Assembly: GCF_000949135.2 (NCBI RefSeq)
Contig: NZ_JTAN02000019.1
Coordinates: 744,001 to 808,000 of the forward strand
DNA: 64,000 bases
Source of the DNA: Burkholderia sp. USMB20
GTDB lineage: Bacteria > Pseudomonadota > Gammaproteobacteria > Burkholderiales > Burkholderiaceae
Reading direction: 5' to 3'
Every line of letters begins with the position of its first letter. Within the stretch, counting starts at the first letter, position 1. The notes under the pieces were generated by a model. That model was not told the origin of the DNA. It saw only the letters and a list, made by a program, of their open reading frames with translations, and ran no database searches. A program made the position numbers and the translations under genes. Below, in pieces: positions 56,021 through 64,000 of the stretch.

Positions 56021-58255
56021 CTATTTTTTTTCGTTGCTGCGGCCGCCACGCGCGTACACGCGCAGGTCCGCGTACAGGCGCGCGATCAGGCGAAGCAAGC
56101 CCTGCACGCCGACCTTCAACAGATGCAGGAACGCACGCAGCGGCGAATCGGGACGGCGGCCGTCCGTCCAGTCGATCCATGCGTCGGCTCGGGCAAAGGT
56201 CGAACTGACGAGATCGAACTCCTGCTGCTGCGACAGGCTCTCGAACCGGATGCCGACGCGCCCCGGTTCGACGTATTCGACCGTCGCGGGAAATGCGTAC
56301 TCCTCGACACCGCGAAACAGCGATACCGTCACCAGCTCGCCACGCGGAATGCGCGCATCGTCGGGGACTGCCACGCCGATCCCGCCCTCCGAGTAGTCGC
56401 GCGTTTCGCATGCCAGCGTCCGGCCATTCGCGAAGCGCAGCATGACCGGAATCCGCGCCGCGACACGATGGGACACGCGTACCTGCCGGCGCTCGTTCGC
56501 CGCCGCGACGGCGAGCCCCAGAATCAGGATGTTGTAGGTCGTCCATGCCAGGTTGAACGCCGTCGTCTGGACTTCGCTGCCGACGTGACGGTTGAGCGAC
56601 AGGTTCAGGACGCCCACCGCGAGGCCGATCACGTTCAGGACCACCAGGCTCAGATACGGTTTCGACACTGCCCAGTCGAAGTAGCCGCGGTCGATGCGTC
56701 CGCCCTTGGCCGTCACGTTGAACTTGCCCAGTCGGGGATTGATCAGCGCAAGCATCGTCGGCAGCGCGATGTACGACGCGAGCACGGCTTCGTAGACTTC
56801 GGCCCAGAACGAATGGCGGAAGCGGCCCTGCATCCGCGAGTTCGTCACGTTCGCATGGATGACGTGGGGCAGCGCATAGAGCGCAAGCATCGTGGCCGGG
56901 GCATGGATCACATGCGCGTCGAAGAACAGGAACGACAGCGGTGCGGTCAGGAACACGAGCCGCGGGATCCCGTAGAAAAAATGCATCATCGCGTTCAGGT
57001 AGCACAGCCGCTGGCTCAGCGTCAGTCCGCGCCCGAACAGCGGGTTGTCGATGCGGAATATCTGCGTCATGCCGCGCGCCCAGCGGATGCGCTGGCCGAT
57101 GTGCCCGGTCAGGCTCTCGGTGGCCAGCCCCGCCGCCTGCGGTATCGCAAGATAGGCCGTCGTATAGCCGCGGCGATGCAGCTTGAGCGCGGTGTGCGCA
57201 TCCTCGGTCACCGTCTCCGTCGCGATGCCGCCGATCTCCTCCACCATCGAGCGGCGCATCAGCGCGCACGATCCGCAGAAAAACGTCGCGTTCCAGAGAT
57301 CGTTGCCGTCCTGCACCAGTCCGTAGAACAGTTCGCCTTCGTTCGGCACCTTTCTGAAAATGCCGAGGTTGCGCTCGAACGGGTCCGGCGAAAAAAAGTG
57401 ATGCGGCGTCTGCAGCATCGACAGCTTTGGATCCCGAATGAACCAGCCTAGACAGATCTGCAGGAACGAGCGCGTCGGCACGTGATCGCAATCGAAGATC
57501 GCGATGTATTCGCCGTCGGTGATCTTCAATGCTTCGTTGAGGTTGCCGGCCTTGGCATGGCGATTGTGATCGCGAATCGTCCAGTGCACGCCGACCGACT
57601 CGCAGAACGCGCGGAATTCCGGGCGACGTCCGTCGTCCAGCACGTGGATCGACAGCTTGTCGGCCGGGTAATCCAGCGCGAGCGCCGCGTAGATGGTCGG
57701 CTTGACGACGCTCAACGGTTCGTTGTACGTCGGAATGAACACGTCGACGCTCGGCCAATGCGCGCGCGACGCGGGCAATGGCAGCGGCTTGCGCCCGAGC
57801 GGCCACGCGGTCTGGAAGTAGCCGAGGATCAGCACCGCCGCCGCATAGACTTCGGCCGCCGCGAGCAGCGTGCCCCACACCGCGTCGAGCGGATGCGACC
57901 ACACCAGCGTGCCGGACAATCTCCAATACATGTAACGGCCGGTGGCCACCACCGACAGCACGATCATGACGAGCGTCGCATAGCGTCCGCCCAGGCGACG
58001 GACCACCAGCGAACAGGCGATGCAGCAGGTGGCGAACACGAGCTGCCCGATCGCGTCGAGCGGCACCGTACACACGAAATACAGCGCCAGCAGCGTGCAC
58101 GCGGCCACCGGCAGCGCGACGAACCAGCCGCTCCCGGGCAATGCATCGACGAACCGGTCGACCGCCGACGGCCGCGCGACCTCCCCGCGGGCGCTCAAGC
58201 GATGCTCCGCGCGGTGTCGCGCCGAGCGAGCACGCGCTCGAGCCATGCACCGCAC
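56021..58255 (-). CDS. bcsA: Cellulose synthase catalytic subunit BcsA
   Basis: The 744-residue protein is a family 2 glycosyltransferase with all key motifs: DDG (207-209), DCD (255-257), TED (350-352, catalytic base) and QRIRW (388-392). It has about eight membrane helices and a C-terminal PilZ domain (ERRQVRVSHR then DYSEGGIGVAV) that binds c-di-GMP. It polymerises UDP-glucose to cellulose. The start is taken at 58255 and overlaps bcsQ by 61 bases; an ATG at 58246 is also possible. Confidence 0.92.
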   Translation of the reverse strand: MRCMARARARSARHRAEHRLSARGEVARPSAVDRFVDALPGSGWFVALPVAACTLLALYFVCTVPLDAIGQLVFATCCIACSLVVRRLGGRYATLVMIVLSVVATGRYMYWRLSGTLVWSHPLDAVWGTLLAAAEVYAAAVLILGYFQTAWPLGRKPLPLPASRAHWPSVDVFIPTYNEPLSVVKPTIYAALALDYPADKLSIHVLDDGRRPEFRAFCESVGVHWTIRDHNRHAKAGNLNEALKITDGEYIAIFDCDHVPTRSFLQICLGWFIRDPKLSMLQTPHHFFSPDPFERNLGIFRKVPNEGELFYGLVQDGNDLWNATFFCGSCALMRRSMVEEIGGIATETVTEDAHTALKLHRRGYTTAYLAIPQAAGLATESLTGHIGQRIRWARGMTQIFRIDNPLFGRGLTLSQRLCYLNAMMHFFYGIPRLVFLTAPLSFLFFDAHVIHAPATMLALYALPHVIHANVTNSRMQGRFRHSFWAEVYEAVLASYIALPTMLALINPRLGKFNVTAKGGRIDRGYFDWAVSKPYLSLVVLNVIGLAVGVLNLSLNRHVGSEVQTTAFNLAWTTYNILILGLAVAAANERRQVRVSHRVAARIPVMLRFANGRTLACETRDYSEGGIGVAVPDDARIPRGELVTVSLFRGVEEYAFPATVEYVEPGRVGIRFESLSQQQEFDLVSSTFARADAWIDWTDGRRPDSPLRAFLHLLKVGVQGLLRLIARLYADLRVYARGGRSNEKK

Positions 58256-58974
58256 GCGTTCAGGTCGGCGGCGGCCTGCGAACGCGGGTCGTAGCGATTC
58301 ACGGTCGTCCGGGACGCGAGCGATTCCGCGACCCCTTCATCGCGGTGAATCACGCCGCCGAACCGCGCCGCGCCGAGGCTGTCGCACAGCACGCGCAGCA
58401 CATCGCGGCCCAACTCGCGCGACTGATCGACCTGATTGACCACGTAGCCGTCGCCCACGAAATCCGCGCGGCTCGCGGCATACGCGTCGAGCATCCGCCG
58501 CATCTGCGGAATCGTTGCGTACGAGGCCGCATCGGCCAGCACGACCTTGAGCACGAAATGCGCGGCCGTCAGCGCGGCGCGCATGTATACCGAGGTGCCC
58601 GGCGGTGTATCGATGATCACGATGTCGTCGTCGCCGAGCCCGAGCGCGGCAAGCCCGTGCGCGAGCCACGATGGATCGCGGTCGAGCAGCCGCTCGAAGC
58701 GGCGTTGATCCGTTTCGCTGACCAGGCCGAACGGAAACACCGTGATCCCGTCGACGACCACGGCCGGCCAGTTCAGCCTGTCGAGCGCAGCATGGGCGAG
58801 CCCGTCGGTCATGTCGAGCGGCACGCCGAAATGCAGCTTCAGCGCATTCTGCGGATCGAGATCCACCACGCTCACGCGCCGGCGTCGCGACGCCGCCAAC
58901 ACGGCCGCGAGATTCGCCGCCAGCGTCGTCTTTCCGACGCCGCCCTTTGCCGAAGCGATCGCGACGATTTTCAT
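58195..58974 (-). CDS. bcsQ: Cellulose biosynthesis ParA-like ATPase BcsQ
   Basis: The 259-residue protein starts at the ATG at 58974 (MKIVAIASAKGGVGKTTLAA), which overlaps the upstream stop as ATGA. The deviant Walker A KGGVGKTT (10-17), VVDLDPQNAL and IIDTPPGTS show a MinD/ParA ATPase. BcsQ is needed for polar location of the cellulose synthase. It precedes bcsA. Confidence 0.9.
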   Translation of the reverse strand: MKIVAIASAKGGVGKTTLAANLAAVLAASRRRRVSVVDLDPQNALKLHFGVPLDMTDGLAHAALDRLNWPAVVVDGITVFPFGLVSETDQRRFERLLDRDPSWLAHGLAALGLGDDDIVIIDTPPGTSVYMRAALTAAHFVLKVVLADAASYATIPQMRRMLDAYAASRADFVGDGYVVNQVDQSRELGRDVLRVLCDSLGAARFGGVIHRDEGVAESLASRTTVNRYDPRSQAAADLNACGAWLERVLARRDTARSIA

Positions 58975-59396
58975 GAGCGGCCGGTCCACACCGACGGCTT
59001 CTTCGGCGCCTCGCCCGTCGGCTCCGTGCGCAGCCGCTCGAACAACCGAACCAGCGGCTGTGACGGACCTTGCGCGTCCGTGCCATCCGATGCCGCCGGC
59101 CTGCCGACCAGTTTCTTCAGCGTGCCGGATGCTTGTTCGCGCCCGCCGTTATCCTGCGCGGACGCAGGCAACGCACGCGTGTCGGCCAGTACGATTTTGC
59201 GCAGGCTGTCCGCGCCGTCCGGCGACCCGGCGCCCGGTTGCCCGTGCGACTCACTCGCGCGCAACTCGACACCGCCGAGCAGCGGCCAACGCGCGCGTGC
59301 CACTTCGGCGTCCGCTTCCGCACGTACTTCGTGATAGCGTCCGGCATCGCCGCCAAAACGCTTGAACAACGATTCGATATCCCGTGAAGTCGACAT
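58971..59396 (-). CDS. bcsP: Cellulose biosynthesis protein BcsP
   Basis: The 141-residue protein has the conserved N-terminus DIESLFKRFGGDAGRYHEVR of BcsP/BcsR-like proteins. A long, Ser/Gly/Pro-rich, probably disordered region follows, with a short basic C-terminal motif (QPLVRLFERLRTEP). BcsP is thought to pair with BcsQ. It overlaps bcsQ by four bases and follows bcsD by 45 bases. Confidence 0.85.
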   Translation of the reverse strand: MSTSRDIESLFKRFGGDAGRYHEVRAEADAEVARARWPLLGGVELRASESHGQPGAGSPDGADSLRKIVLADTRALPASAQDNGGREQASGTLKKLVGRPAASDGTDAQGPSQPLVRLFERLRTEPTGEAPKKPSVWTGRS

Positions 59397-59441
59397 AGCG
59401 TGCCCATTGGTTATCGCGGAAGTTCCGGTCGGCCCGGTCGC

Positions 59442-59897
59442 TCAGTTCTTTGCGCGCGCAACACGCAGTTCGATCCGCGAATCGTCCGGCGGCGCGACGT
59501 CCTGCGTCACGCGCAAACCGGTCGCGCCGACACTGTCGAACCAGCCCTGATACGCGCCTTCGAGGAAGGCGGAAGACCATGCGAGACAGCCGTCGCCGAA
59601 CGCGCGCAACGGCGCGGCGTAATGAACGATGCGCAGGAAATCGTGTTCGTCGGACAGTTCGGCGTAACCCCACTGCATGTCGCGCCAGCGGGCATTCAAT
59701 GCATCCGCGAGATCGTCCGTCGACTCGCAAGGGCCAAGTGGATGCGCGGCTGCGAAGCGCATGCCGATGCGCGCCATCAATTGCCTCAGCTCGTCCCGAT
59801 CGAGCTGATCGGTGAATTCACCGGCCAATGCCTCCAGGAAGCCGCGCCATTGGATCGACACATGGCGCTCGAGTAGATGCTCCAACATTCCCTGCAT
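59442..59897 (-). CDS. bcsD: Cellulose synthase subunit BcsD
   Basis: The protein has 151 residues from the ATG at 59897 (MQGMLEHLLERHVSIQWRGF); a TTG at 59924 would add nine residues. It has the BcsD pattern WRGFLEALAGEFTDQLDRDE, then LMARIGMRFAAAHPL, and FLRIVHYAAPLRAFGDG near the end. BcsD forms a periplasmic octamer that helps cellulose crystallisation. It is the first gene of the operon bcsDPQABC. No bcsZ (cellulase) gene was seen in the operon. Confidence 0.88.
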   Translation of the reverse strand: MQGMLEHLLERHVSIQWRGFLEALAGEFTDQLDRDELRQLMARIGMRFAAAHPLGPCESTDDLADALNARWRDMQWGYAELSDEHDFLRIVHYAAPLRAFGDGCLAWSSAFLEGAYQGWFDSVGATGLRVTQDVAPPDDSRIELRVARAKN

Positions 59898-60180
59898 GGA
59901 CGACGAATCCCCGGTGAAAGACAATTATCGGCGTGGCCGCATCGTGTGCTTCGCGTGCGGACATCGTGGCAACAGCGTTTTTGCGCATCGTAGCGAATCC
60001 AATTAGACGAATGGGATTCGACATCTAGCCGAAAAACGCCAAACTATCGGCCACCGCCGACAATTGACGGGCGTGGCCACGGCGGCAGCCGAGCGGCGAT
60101 TGGCCGCGCGGACAGGCAAGCCGATATACGGCCAGGCTCGTGCGCGGCGCGACGCATGAAACGTTGGAAAGGTCGCCGTA

Positions 60181-60414
60181 TCAGGCCCGGCCGGGCGAGG
60201 ATTCCGCGCGGAATTCGCAGAACAACTCGCGACGCTCGGCGAGTTCGTCGATCTGTGCCGGCGTCAATGCGGCAACGATCGCAGCCGTCTCGTCCGACAT
60301 GCCCAGTTGTTGTTTCGCCGCTTCGCGATCCGCTTGCAGCAAGCGCTGGGCAAGCGTCAGATACGAACGGTTGAATTCCGCAATCGCGTCGAAGATGTCG
60401 TCCTGTTCGGACAT
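60181..60414 (-). CDS. Short FlhD-like protein, copy 2
   Basis: The 77-residue protein (ATG at 60414) is closely related to copy 1. It has AIAEFNRSYLTLAQRLLQAD (very near the FlhD core IxxxNLSYLLLAQRL), then QQLGMSDETAAIVAALTPAQ and LAERRELFCEFRAE. It also lacks the C-terminal third of FlhD. It lies 517 bases upstream of bcsD on the same strand, so it could be at the head of the cellulose transcript or regulate it. Confidence 0.78.
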   Translation of the reverse strand: MSEQDDIFDAIAEFNRSYLTLAQRLLQADREAAKQQLGMSDETAAIVAALTPAQIDELAERRELFCEFRAESSPGRA

Positions 60415-60687
60415 GGGCGTTCCTGATTTTGGACGGTGATTGCATTCAGCCGGCCGCAGCGCGCGTATTGGCAATACGCGGAGTTTCGGCCCCGCACTCT
60501 ACGTGTCGCGCACGGCGACGAGCGGACAAAACCTAGCGGTAATCCGCCACCTCGCGGGTTGCTCGTATTTCCGTTCGTGAAAACACGACACGACGGAGCG
60601 GCGGCATACGGTTCGGCAAAGTCGCGTGGCGATCGCCGGCCCACCCAAATGCTTGCCGGAACGCGCAGCGCCGCCGGCAGATGCCTG

Positions 60688-60921
60688 CTATGCAGCCCGT
60701 GTCACGCGCTCGCGCCAGAAATCCCCGCGGGCGCCGAAAATCTTGCTGCACCATTTGGTGCCGTCCCAATACACGGGAAAGCCGTACGGATGTCCCGGCC
60801 ATCGGCCCTCACACCACATCGGTTCCGCGGGAGGATCGGTGCATGGAAGCCAGACACCGGCCCAGCCGGTGCGCTGCCGTTGTTCGGATATCGTCATGGT
60901 GTCTATGGTCGAATGCGTCAT
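60688..60921 (-). CDS. Trp-rich 77-aa protein, unknown
   Basis: The ATG at 60921 follows GTGGAG at six bases. Seven Trp occur in 77 residues (GWAGVWLPCTDPPAEP, MWCEGRWPGHPYGFPVYWDG, TKWCSKIFGARGDFWRERV). Three Cys are spread over the chain. No family was recognised. It lies between the second and third FlhD-like genes on the same strand, so it could belong to the same small regulon. The Trp content is not what a random frame in this GC-rich DNA would give. Confidence 0.55.
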   Translation of the reverse strand: MTHSTIDTMTISEQRQRTGWAGVWLPCTDPPAEPMWCEGRWPGHPYGFPVYWDGTKWCSKIFGARGDFWRERVTRAA

Positions 60922-61138
60922 GGTGACTCCACTTTCGCCCTTCTGTTTGGCAATTGCGTTTCAACGATAAATATATTTCGTTCGGTTCTTTTTCTTCCTT
61001 CGCATATAGCGGGAGCGTGGCGCGCTTTCGTCCACGCATGCCGGAAACTCGACGGCTCCCGGCCACGGGGCCACCATCGCAATCCGGCCCGCACATTTGC
61101 AAGCAGGTGTTGCGACGAGACGACGCCAGCGTTGCCAT

Positions 61139-61336
61139 CTACGGCTGCGATCCGCGGCCGACCAGCGCTTCGATCTCGGTTGGCGTCAGCGCGATGATCC
61201 GTGACGCGATCTGATTCGAGATGCCCAACTCGCGTGCCGCGACCTCGCAATCGATCTTCAACATCTGCTGCATCAGTTCGAGATAGGCAGGATCGAGTGC
61301 GCCCAACGCCCGGCAAATATCATCCTCTTCCGTCAT
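61139..61336 (-). CDS. Short FlhD-like protein, copy 3 (divergent, truncated)
   Basis: The 65-residue protein starts at the ATG at 61336, five bases after AGGAGA. MTEEDDICRALGALDPAYLE, ARELGISNQIASRIIALTPT and EIEALVGRG align with copies 1 and 2. It stops before the L-CEFR motif, so the conserved cysteine and the end of the core helix are gone. It is the farthest of the three from the cellulose genes and the most divergent. Confidence 0.65.
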   Translation of the reverse strand: MTEEDDICRALGALDPAYLELMQQMLKIDCEVAARELGISNQIASRIIALTPTEIEALVGRGSQP

Positions 61337-61737
61337 CACGCTCTCCTAAAGACATGCCCGTGAACGCGATGCATCGGCACACACTCGCATCTGCAAAATC
61401 CGACCGGGTTCCGGGCTTTCGCTTCGAACCGTATCCCAACCAAGCGAACGCCTGTCGACAAACGACAGCCGTCATCCGCTATATAACGCCGAGCCGGCCA
61501 TTTGCACACTGTTTCAAAATAATTCTTGCGCCAACGTATGGTTTCGCAATCAACCTGTCGGATTCGCCCAAGATTCAGTCGCCGCTTTATTTCCGAACAC
61601 ATTAGGATTTCCCGAATCGCACGTGCGCGGCCAGGCAATTGCGTCCTGTGCGACTTCGAATCTCTTGTTGCGTCCGGACACCGACATCGCACCTCGACGT
61701 TGTCTGCTCTTCATTCCGAACTCATGGAATTACCACT
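61337..61737. other. A+T-richer region upstream of galU
   Basis: No gene is visible here. The G+C content falls compared with the neighbours, especially at 61500-61640. It separates the minus-strand FlhD-like gene from plus-strand galU and probably carries their divergent promoters, but no clear box could be assigned. Confidence 0.5.
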
Positions 61738-62622
61738 ATGTTGAAAGTGACGAAAGCCGTCTTTCCGGTCGCCGGCCTGGGCACGCGGTTCCTGCCGGCC
61801 ACCAAGGCCAGTCCCAAGGAAATGCTGCCGGTCGTGGACAAACCATTGATCCAGTATGCGGTCGAGGAAGCGATCGAAGCGGGCATCACGGAGATGATTT
61901 TCGTGACCGGACGCAGCAAGCGCGCGATCGAGGATCATTTCGACAAGTCGTACGAGATCGAGGCCGAACTCGAGGCACGCGGCAAGGACAAGCTGCTGTC
62001 GCTGGTGCGCAGCATCAAGCCGAGCCATGTCGACTGCTTTTACGTGCGCCAGGCCGAAGCGCTCGGGCTCGGCCATGCCGTGCTGTGCGCGGAGAAGCTC
62101 GTCGGCGACAATCCGTTCGCGGTGATCCTCGCCGACGATTTGCTCGATGGCCCGAAGCCGGTGTTACGCCAGATGATCGACGTCTTCGATCACTATCATG
62201 CGTCGGTCATCGGGGTCGAGGAAATCGCTCCCGAAGATTCGAAATCCTATGGCGTGATCGACGGCAAGCGCTGGGAAGACGATCTCTTCAAGCTGTCCGG
62301 CATCGTCGAGAAGCCCGAACCGGCGAATGCGCCGTCGAACTTCGGCGTGGTCGGCCGTTACGTATTGAAACCGAAGATCTTCGAGCATCTCCGCGGGCTC
62401 AAACCCGGCGCGGGCGGCGAATTGCAACTGACCGACGCGATCCAGTCGCTGCTCACCGATGAACAGGTGCTCGCGTATCGCTACGACGGCACGCGCTTCG
62501 ATTGCGGCAGCAAGCTCGGGTACCTGAAGGCGACGATCGAGTTCGCGCTGCGGCATCCGGAGGTTGCGGCGGACTTCGAGCGGTATTTGCTTGCGCGGAT
62601 GTCGGAACAGCTGGTCGTCTGA
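61738..62622 (+). CDS. galU: UTP-glucose-1-phosphate uridylyltransferase
   Basis: The 294-residue protein has the nucleotidyltransferase loop AGLGTRFLPATKASPKEMLP at the N-terminus and VVDKPLIQYAVEEA. It also has LADDLLDGPKPVL for the metal site, GIVEKPEP with a catalytic-site Glu, and DCGSKLGYLKA near the end. It makes UDP-glucose, the substrate of BcsA and of many exopolysaccharide enzymes. It is divergent from the FlhD-like/cellulose side and heads the following plus-strand genes. Confidence 0.95.
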   Translation: MLKVTKAVFPVAGLGTRFLPATKASPKEMLPVVDKPLIQYAVEEAIEAGITEMIFVTGRSKRAIEDHFDKSYEIEAELEARGKDKLLSLVRSIKPSHVDCFYVRQAEALGLGHAVLCAEKLVGDNPFAVILADDLLDGPKPVLRQMIDVFDHYHASVIGVEEIAPEDSKSYGVIDGKRWEDDLFKLSGIVEKPEPANAPSNFGVVGRYVLKPKIFEHLRGLKPGAGGELQLTDAIQSLLTDEQVLAYRYDGTRFDCGSKLGYLKATIEFALRHPEVAADFERYLLARMSEQLVV

Positions 62623-62720
62623 TGCCGATCGTGCGCCGTGGTGACACGCGGCGCATCGCGTTGCCGGCTTTTCATCCCACGAGCGATCGATAACTCCGTT
62701 TCGTCCAGCGAGGACCGGAC

Positions 62721-63302
62721 ATGTGGCTCGCTATCGGCAACCTCGGTGACGCGGCGCTGACGCTGCCGCTTGCCGCCATCTGTTTCGCGTGGCTCACTCG
62801 TTCGATGTATGGCTGGCGCATTGCGTTGTCGTGGGTCGTGCTGCTTGCCGTCGCGATGCTCGCCGTCGGACTGACGAAAGTTCTCTACGCCGGATGCGGG
62901 TTGCAGATCCGGTCGATGAACTTCCGCATGATCAGCGGGCATACGATGCTTGCCGCGACTGTCTGGCCGATGGCGTGCCTGCTGATGCTGCACGACGGGT
63001 GGAACGTTCGCCCTGGCCCGGCGCTGTTGCCGGGGCTCGTCCTCGCCGCGACGATCGGCGTTGCACGCGTACGCGACGATGCACATAGCGCGTCCGAGGT
63101 GATCGCGGGGTGGATGCTCGGCGCGCTCGTTACCGTCGTGTTGCTGAAACGATGGACGGACGCACCGATCCTGCCGCCGGCCATGCGTCCGCTCGCCGTG
63201 GCTTCGACGCTTGCCGTGTCCGCCCTCGCCTACGGATATCACGCGCCGATTCAGGCGGCTATCGAGATGTATTCGCCGCTGGTCTGCACGCGTCTTTTCT
63301 GA
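62721..63302 (+). CDS. PAP2-type phosphatase membrane protein
   Basis: The 193-residue protein has about five membrane segments. PAP2 motifs 2 and 3 are seen as ISGHTMLA (SGH at 72-74) and ARVRDDAHSASEVIAG (Arg116, His122, with Glu126 where Asp is usual). It probably dephosphorylates a lipid-linked phosphate such as undecaprenyl pyrophosphate, fitting its place between galU and a glycosyltransferase. Start at 62721 after GAGGACCGGAC. Confidence 0.75.
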   Translation: MWLAIGNLGDAALTLPLAAICFAWLTRSMYGWRIALSWVVLLAVAMLAVGLTKVLYAGCGLQIRSMNFRMISGHTMLAATVWPMACLLMLHDGWNVRPGPALLPGLVLAATIGVARVRDDAHSASEVIAGWMLGALVTVVLLKRWTDAPILPPAMRPLAVASTLAVSALAYGYHAPIQAAIEMYSPLVCTRLF

Positions 63303-63478
63303 CGACTGTCTGCCGCATCGGGTAACGCTGCCCGCGGCGTGCAATCTCGCCCACGATTCACACGGCCGCCGCAGACGATTGGCGGCACCGATCAACATTC
63401 TGTCGGACTCGCACGATAAGCATTACCGACAATGCGCTTATAACGCACCGCACCATTTTTATCTTTCGCTGGGAGCCG

Positions 63479-64000
63479 ATGAAGATCCTCGTATACGGCA
63501 TCAACTACGCGCCCGAGCTGACCGGCATCGGCAAGTACACCGCGGAGATGGCGGAAACACTCGTCGAAAAAGGCCACACCGTGCGCGTCGTGTGTGCACC
63601 GCCGTACTACCCCGAATGGCGGGTCGCCAGCGGCCACTCGGCGCTGAGCTACTCGACCGAACGACGCAGCGGCGTCGCGCTTTGGCGCGCACCGTTGTGG
63701 GTTCCGTCGCGACCGAGCGGCGCGCGCCGCATCGCGCATCTCGCGAGCTTCGCGCTTTCGAGCTTCCCCGTCATGCTGCGGCATGCGTTCTGGCGGCCCG
63801 ACGTCGTCGTGTGCATCGCGCCGAGCCTGCTGAACGCGCCAGCCGGCTGGCTCGTCGCACGGTTGACCGGCGCCCACGCGTGGATCCATATCCAGGATTA
63901 CGAGGTCGATGCGGCGTTCAGCCTCGGAATGCTCAAGGGATCTCTGCTGAAGCGCGCCGTGCTTGCCATCGAGCGTACGCTGCTGAAGCGCTTCGATACC
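63479..64000 (+). CDS. WcaI-like glycosyltransferase (partial, runs out of window)
   Basis: The ATG at 63479 follows GGGAG. It begins KILVYGINYAPELTGIGKYT, the WcaI/GT4 start, then CAPPYYPEWRV and DVVVCIAPSLLNAPAGWLVA. The last visible codon is in-frame at 64000. WcaI-type enzymes add sugars to lipid-linked repeat units of exopolysaccharides. It follows galU and the PAP2 gene in the same direction and is probably part of a longer exopolysaccharide cluster. Confidence 0.85.
   Translation, partial: MKILVYGINYAPELTGIGKYTAEMAETLVEKGHTVRVVCAPPYYPEWRVASGHSALSYSTERRSGVALWRAPLWVPSRPSGARRIAHLASFALSSFPVMLRHAFWRPDVVVCIAPSLLNAPAGWLVARLTGAHAWIHIQDYEVDAAFSLGMLKGSLLKRAVLAIERTLLKRFDT

Overview
The window is high-GC (about 65-68%) DNA with the codon bias and gene content of Burkholderia, most likely a Burkholderia cepacia complex chromosome. 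Supporting genes are a cellulose operon of the bcsDPQABC type, an H-NS-like protein with the YRDP/WSGRGR C-terminus, a double-length UvrA, nrdR next to glyA, an IclR/gcdH pair and many LysR-symporter pairs. No tRNA, rRNA, CRISPR array or insertion sequence was recognised.

Layout. 1-12 kb: the end of an MFS gene, a RES-type toxin/antitoxin-like pair, an AraC/EamA divergent pair, a class V aminotransferase, a LysR regulator, an LdhA-like dehydrogenase, bluB, and two MFS transporters next to short tandem repeats. 12-18 kb: a minus-strand aromatic catabolic operon (flavoprotein hydroxylase, small DUF2783 protein, AAHS-type transporter, hmgA, fahA). It fits conversion of a hydroxyphenylacetate to homogentisate and on to fumarate and acetoacetate. 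18-24 kb: a degenerate EAL protein, IclR with divergent gcdH and a clear palindromic operator, a 1-Cys peroxiredoxin, and a DUF883/holin-like/DUF3318 envelope operon. 24-28 kb: five type IV pilin-like genes, nrdR, and a junction that joins the start of etfB to the end of glyA. 28-36 kb: a PLP enzyme and two DAACS symporters with LysR regulators, a GST, a remnant of a DoxX gene, and an amino-acid binding protein without a permease. 36-46 kb: a 1,964-residue tandem UvrA with a LexA box, a two-domain Asp/Glu racemase, a third DAACS symporter and its LysR. 46-64 kb: an H-NS-like gene, a badly disrupted phosphomannomutase gene, the cellulose operon flanked by three short FlhD-like genes, then galU, a PAP2 phosphatase and the start of a WcaI-type glycosyltransferase.

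How the genes work together. One theme is amino/carboxylic acid uptake and conversion: three DAACS symporters beside a PLP enzyme, a racemase or a binding protein. A second is aromatic degradation. A third is exopolysaccharide and surface assembly: phosphomannomutase, cellulose synthesis, GalU, a WcaI-like enzyme and minor pilins.

Several genes are broken: the AAHS transporter and bcsC by apparent single-base shifts, the phosphomannomutase by a dense patch of errors, doxX by an internal loss, and etfB/glyA by fusion. These may be real lesions or errors in the sequence or assembly, and the window alone cannot decide. The most distinctive biological signals are the FlhD-like trio around the cellulose genes, the racemase with one damaged half, the unusual RES partner, and the terminator placed just before the start codon of the degenerate EAL gene.
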